Assembly: GCA_900547395.1 (NCBI GenBank)
Contig: URGP01000009.1
Span: 1-64,000 of the forward strand
Direction of reading: 5' to 3'
DNA from: an uncultured Opitutales bacterium
GTDB taxonomy: Bacteria; Verrucomicrobiota; Verrucomicrobiia; Opitutales; Intestinicryptomonadaceae
DNA: 64,000 nt
Each line of letters begins with the position of its first letter. The stretch's first letter is position 1. The translations under genes were made by a program, and so were the position numbers. The notes below the pieces were generated by a model. The model saw only the letters and a list, made by a program, of their open reading frames with translations, did not search any database and was not told the origin of the DNA. Positions 63,601 to 64,000 of the stretch are shown piece after piece.

Positions 63601-63802
63601 TGAATTGAAGCTTAACGGCAAAGACATGGCGGAGCGTTCAAAAGACGGCAAGACATTCACGGTTTTGCCTCTCGACAAAGGCTGGAACAAATTTACGCTC
63701 AAAACCGACGGCGCAAGAAATGTAAAAATACATTTTGAATGCAAAAACCAGCCAAAGTTTATGAAGGAACTTCTCTCGTCCATAGAAAACAGACGCAATT
63801 AA
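60638..63802 (+). CDS. secreted glycoside hydrolase family 2 protein
   Basis: A 1054-residue exported enzyme of the beta-galactosidase/beta-glucuronidase/beta-mannosidase superfamily. It has a signal peptide (about 1-21, ending ASAFGG) and a jelly-roll sugar-binding domain (about 45-225, with ICLNGSWDFMP and RVILRFDGVMGNCEVYVNG). An immunoglobulin-like domain (about 225-350) precedes a TIM barrel (about 355-640). The barrel carries the probable acid/base Glu470 in SVCNEVL and a candidate nucleophile Glu548 in GIGEQTM. The last 400 residues include a flavodoxin-like stretch and a beta domain. ATG 60638 has an AGAGG ribosome site and starts a clear signal peptide; the open frame upstream to 60407 crosses tRNA-Phe and is not coding. 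Sugar specificity cannot be read from the sequence. Confidence 0.93.
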   Translation: MKHAKKILTLIAAMSLLCASAFGGVKFNHPFNPLANKVNELEKPARDEICLNGSWDFMPVFSNKKEDFKVPEEFKADSVKIKIPSPWNVNRFASNNVKGGDFNAFPSYPENWKNAKIGWQKRSFEIPQSWSGKRVILRFDGVMGNCEVYVNGAKAAENFDMFMPFEADITDLVKIGGKNEILVGVAKAELYNKQGKFGRIEYMGGSFWGEHVSGIWQDVYLLAKPEVYISDVFVRPNVKNSTLALDIEIKNTTKAPKKISVGGNVRKWKNLAGTSVEEAPVEKGAYEKSPALLLGATQVEVPANSSKTLTIEVKNVSQLDFWTPETPNLYGAVISAGKDVKVQRFGWRQFTIEGKELFLNGKKYMLKGDSWHFMGVPQMTRRYAWSLFKMMKDANINAVRFHAQPYPEFYMDVADEFGVCVLDESAIWASGGAPKYDSDLYMQRAKEHVERFVKRDRNHPSVFGWSVCNEVLAVAIHVFKSPEELVDRVIENMNGWIDVCRTLDPTRDWISGDGETNRPQKTKFPTAMGHYANIDHMSKQPLPWGIGEQTMAYYGTPLQASKYNGNRAYESMLGRMEAIAIETYRDLTEQRNKGAAYACVFNIAWYGLKPLPFGLKDTSKAPTLEDGVFFPEFKEGAYGMQPERLGPYTSTLNPAYDKSMPLYEPWPMFYAAKAANADPIEPFEIKYPEPEKDAEPLKPAAAVELIADENSPLAIQLRAAGLETKKAKNYKNSLIIVDGLKKIENFDEVKKAAKNNAHIVVLGICEESAEQLNSILGKNKIELEKRKATSFIKKANSPMLSGLNHKDIYFSELVNNDTSLMEYGLAGEFAKNAELIAEACNTDWQQWNKRAEYAKTGAVIRSEREAKGSGNAIMSLKNKKGAEIIVSTINFAPIANESSALISKMLSNLGATFSESKADEVRALGEDGSLNRVVASEDGKVKTAKNGKIDLPSSCREFSFWVYSPRSLVDLLAEPNMPVLDMVSQNKVELKLNGKDMAERSKDGKTFTVLPLDKGWNKFTLKTDGARNVKIHFECKNQPKFMKELLSSIENRRN

Positions 63803-63816
63803 GAAAAGGTACGGCT

Positions 63817-64000
63817 TTGAAAAACGTAAAAATCACAATTCTTAACTCTGTTCAAATAGACTCGCCGTTTTCCTCATTGGAAAGCGGCGCAAAAACGGAA
63901 ATTGAAACGGGCGAAGGATTGTCCGCGCGCTTTTCAAAGCCGCTTGGCGTCAAGTTTATGGGTATGACCGTCGCAACCGTTTCAAGCATTGAAACGGACT
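63817..64000 (+). CDS. partial gene, start of a hypothetical protein
   Basis: An open frame begins at TTG 63817, 14 bases after the GH2 stop, with AAAAGG upstream as a possible ribosome site, and runs to the window end (61 codons). It starts MKNVKITILNSVQIDSPFSS. No signal peptide and no recognised motif are visible. Its tight spacing suggests an operon with the GH2 gene. Confidence 0.55.
   Translation, partial: MKNVKITILNSVQIDSPFSSLESGAKTEIETGEGLSARFSKPLGVKFMGMTVATVSSIETD

Noticed and set aside
62824..63798. 324-codon open frame on the - strand opposite the GH2 gene
   Set aside because: Antisense shadow: Ser/Phe-rich, no start context, no recognised motif, and fully covered by the well-supported GH2 gene.

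Overview
This window comes from a Gram-negative bacterium of moderate G+C content, probably of the PVC group and most likely Verrucomicrobiota. That placement is an inference. It rests on the mreB-mreC-mreD-PBP2 block, an AsmA-type envelope protein, a Wzx/Wzy-type surface-polysaccharide locus, secreted multi-domain esterase and GH2 proteins typical of polysaccharide degraders, and a GH109-type oxidoreductase. Most genes have weak or no Shine-Dalgarno sequence, and starts often overlap the upstream stop (ATGA). No rRNA is present. There is one tRNA (Phe).

Region by region: 1-286 holds a 127-bp tandem repeat with nested inverted repeats, ending exactly at the stop of a 585-aa protein of unknown function. 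An AspT/YidE-type transporter and an Ogt-type DNA-repair methyltransferase follow. From about 4.49 to 31.2 kb lies one large surface-polysaccharide locus in several blocks. (a) An FkbH - VOC - acyl carrier protein cassette, consistent with glyceryl-ACP formation, is fused by overlap to an O-antigen-ligase-like protein and a membrane-anchored helical protein. (b) A glycosyltransferase, an AT-rich LicD + Wzy island carrying a 300-bp fragment of a second glycosyltransferase, a GT4 enzyme and WecB follow. (c) A ten-gene + strand operon holds rmlA, rmlB, an FdtA-type ketoisomerase, a MaoC-type hydratase, a CitE-like CoA-ester lyase, a PglD-type acyltransferase, an FdtB-type aminotransferase, Wzx, GT2 and GT4. 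It should make a dTDP-3-amino-3,6-dideoxyhexose that may carry an unusual N-acyl group. (d) A converging - strand operon holds a DegT aminotransferase, an initiating phosphoglycosyl transferase, a GH109-like oxidoreductase and the complete fnlABC/capEFG set for UDP-N-acetyl-L-fucosamine. A bidirectional terminator at 24.78 kb separates (c) and (d).

Beyond the locus are a TerC/DUF475 membrane protein and a secreted protein with three separate esterase domains. Next come glmS (UDP-GlcNAc supply) and the cell-shape genes mrdA-mreD-mreC-mreB on the - strand. Divergent from mreB runs a + strand train: dsbD-like, lysA, a YbgC-type thioesterase, an Agl23-like GT-C protein, a giant AsmA-like protein, panB and a SET-domain methyltransferase. 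Facing it is a - strand train: Ski2-like helicase, trmB, a TGS-less thrS, recJ, lrgA, lrgB and an AmpG-like MFS permease. The window closes with tRNA-Phe, its terminator, a secreted GH2 enzyme and the start of another gene.

The parts most likely to be new biology are the MaoC/CitE pair embedded in the amino-sugar operon, the FkbH-VOC-ACP cassette coupled to an O-antigen ligase, the GH109-like enzyme inside the biosynthetic operon, the triple-esterase protein and the nested repeat element at the left edge.
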